A stretch of 7,298 nt of DNA from Bacillota bacterium (GTDB lineage: Bacteria; Bacillota; Clostridia; Lachnospirales; Lachnospiraceae): assembly GCA_023398855.1 (NCBI GenBank), contig JAEWRS010000549.1, positions 1 to 7,298 of the forward strand. The letters run 5' to 3'. Of the stretch, positions 6,542 through 7,298 are shown piece after piece (position 1 is the stretch's first letter; every line of letters begins with the position of its first letter). The position numbers were made by a program, and so were the translations under genes. The notes below the pieces were generated by a model. The model was not told the origin of the DNA. It ran no database searches and worked only from the letters and a program-made list of their open reading frames with translations.

Positions 6542-6547
6542 TATAAT
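6542..6547 (+). promoter_or_regulatory. Promoter -10 box of pstB
   Basis: A perfect TATAAT is present, but no good TTGACA lies 16-18 bases upstream, as expected for an activator-dependent promoter. The start site would be about 6554, which places the Pho box at roughly -71 to -44 and leaves a leader of about 95 bases. In that leader, CTTATT (6606-6611) can pair with AATAAG (6621-6626), extendable with G-U pairs, a weak hairpin just upstream of the ribosome binding site. Confidence 0.55.
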
Positions 6548-6649
6548 TAATAGTTGTTGTAAAAAGGAAGATAGAAATTTAAAAAATTATAAAGGATAAG
6601 AGCTTCTTATTTAAAGTATTAATAAGGGGTCGGTTAGCGAGGGTGACGA

Positions 6650-7298
6650 ATGGATGATCGAATGTTAAAGTCTGAGCAAAGAACCAAGATAAAAACAGAT
6701 GCGGTAAACCTTTTTTACGGCAACTTCCAAGCTCTGAGGAGTGTTACAATGGATATTGCGGAATGCGCTATTACAGCCATAATCGGGCCGTCGGGCTGCG
6801 GTAAATCTTCTCTTTTGCGTCTTTTTAATCGTATGAATGACCCAATACCAGGAGTTAGGGTGGAGGGAAAGATTTTGCTTGATGATGTTTCTATTTATGA
6901 TAAGAATATGGATGTAGTTGCACTGAAAAAAAGGGTTGGTATGGTTTTTCAAAAGCCCAATCCCTTTCCAATGTCAGTGTATGATAATATGGCTTTTGGT
7001 CCAAGGCATCATGGAATAAAACAAAGAGCCCGTCTTGATGAGATTGTGGAGAGGAATTTGAACCAGGTGGCTTTATGGAACGAAGTTAAGGACAAACTGA
7101 AAGAATCTGCTTTTGATCTTTCACCCGGACAACAGCAGCGCCTGTGTATTGCCCGTGCATTAGCAGTGGAGCCTGAGGTTTTATTGATGGATGAATCCTG
7201 CAGTGCCCTTGATCCGGAATCCACAATGCAAGTGGAAGGGTTAATGGAGGAGCTGGCAAAAAAATATACGATTATTATTGTAACGCACAGTATGGAAC
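6650..7298 (+). CDS. pstB: Phosphate ABC transporter ATP-binding protein PstB (3' end off the right edge)
   Basis: PstB is the cytoplasmic ATPase that powers high-affinity phosphate import by PstSCA. The 216 visible residues show the PstB pattern: [10 protein letters not shown] (20-29), Walker [10 protein letters not shown] (46-54), [10 protein letters not shown] (55-64), Q101 in the Q-loop followed by [12 protein letters not shown], a signature [15 protein letters not shown] (157-171), Walker B with D181 and E182, SALD (185-188) and switch H213. About 35-40 residues are missing at the end compared with the usual ~250. Two family-typical positions differ: signature Gly is Pro (LSPGQ) and the residue after the catalytic Glu is Ser (MDESCSALD rather than MDEPCSALD). 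The ATG at 6650 follows GAGGG (6639-6643) by 6 bases, and a stop lies just upstream in frame; a second ATG at 6662 is possible. No pstS, pstC or pstA precedes it, but PhoP-type sites do. phoU or other pst genes may follow beyond the window. Confidence 0.92.
   Translation, partial: MDDRMLKSEQRTKIKTDAVNLFYGNFQALRSVTMDIAECAITAIIGPSGCGKSSLLRLFNRMNDPIPGVRVEGKILLDDVSIYDKNMDVVALKKRVGMVFQKPNPFPMSVYDNMAFGPRHHGIKQRARLDEIVERNLNQVALWNEVKDKLKESAFDLSPGQQQRLCIARALAVEPEVLLMDESCSALDPESTMQVEGLMEELAKKYTIIIVTHSME

Noticed and set aside
6665..7224. Two minus-strand frames opposite pstB
   Set aside because: Antisense to an unambiguous PstB coding region.
1..7298. CRISPR arrays, tRNA or rRNA genes, known riboswitches
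   Set aside because: I saw no regularly spaced repeats, no tRNA-like cloverleaf or rRNA signature and no recognisable riboswitch core in any intergenic region.

Overview
The window looks like a low- to mid-GC Firmicutes genome, most likely a gut-type clostridium of the Lachnospiraceae. This is inferred from the gene mix (a WXG-domain secreted toxin, IS66 and large serine recombinase remnants, a clostridial-type ABC-F ATPase), strong AGGAG-type ribosome binding sites, U-tailed hairpin terminators and a Bacillus-style PhoP box. No species can be named from the sequence alone.

Layout. Positions 1-1913 (minus strand) hold the first 637 residues of a large protein that runs off the left edge. Its N-terminus is a WXG100-type helical hairpin, then a Gly-rich hinge and a long helical body, so it is probably a type VII secretion substrate or polymorphic toxin whose C-terminal effector lies outside the window. 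A likely promoter sits at 2001-2029. Positions 2260-3826 (plus strand) are a mobile-element graveyard: a truncated IS66 tnpA, an IS66 tnpB with an internal stop, and a serine recombinase made of two pieces in different frames. The second recombinase piece has also lost its zinc ribbon and carries a frameshift. A terminator at 3835-3868 closes this block. Between 3869 and 4224 are short relics, including a small CxxC protein gene that seems to be broken by one missing T. Positions 4275-6023 encode an intact ABC-F protein (582 residues, two nucleotide-binding domains) with a perfect 15-bp terminator at 6066-6105. Positions 6106-6649 have no gene but carry three PhoP-type half-sites in exact 11-bp phase, followed by a TATAAT box. 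The window ends inside a pstB gene (6650 onward), the ATPase of the phosphate transporter, with no pstS, pstC or pstA upstream.

How it fits together. This is not one operon. The toxin is transcribed leftward, away from the mobile debris. The ABC-F gene has its own terminator and probably its own promoter, and acts at the ribosome. The pstB gene appears to be an independent phosphate-starvation unit. The points most worth checking are the missing toxin tip, the chimeric recombinase whose two parts meet in a shared 8-base sequence, the PhoP-controlled lone pstB with altered ABC motifs, and the frameshifted CxxC peptide. I found no clear undescribed multi-gene system.
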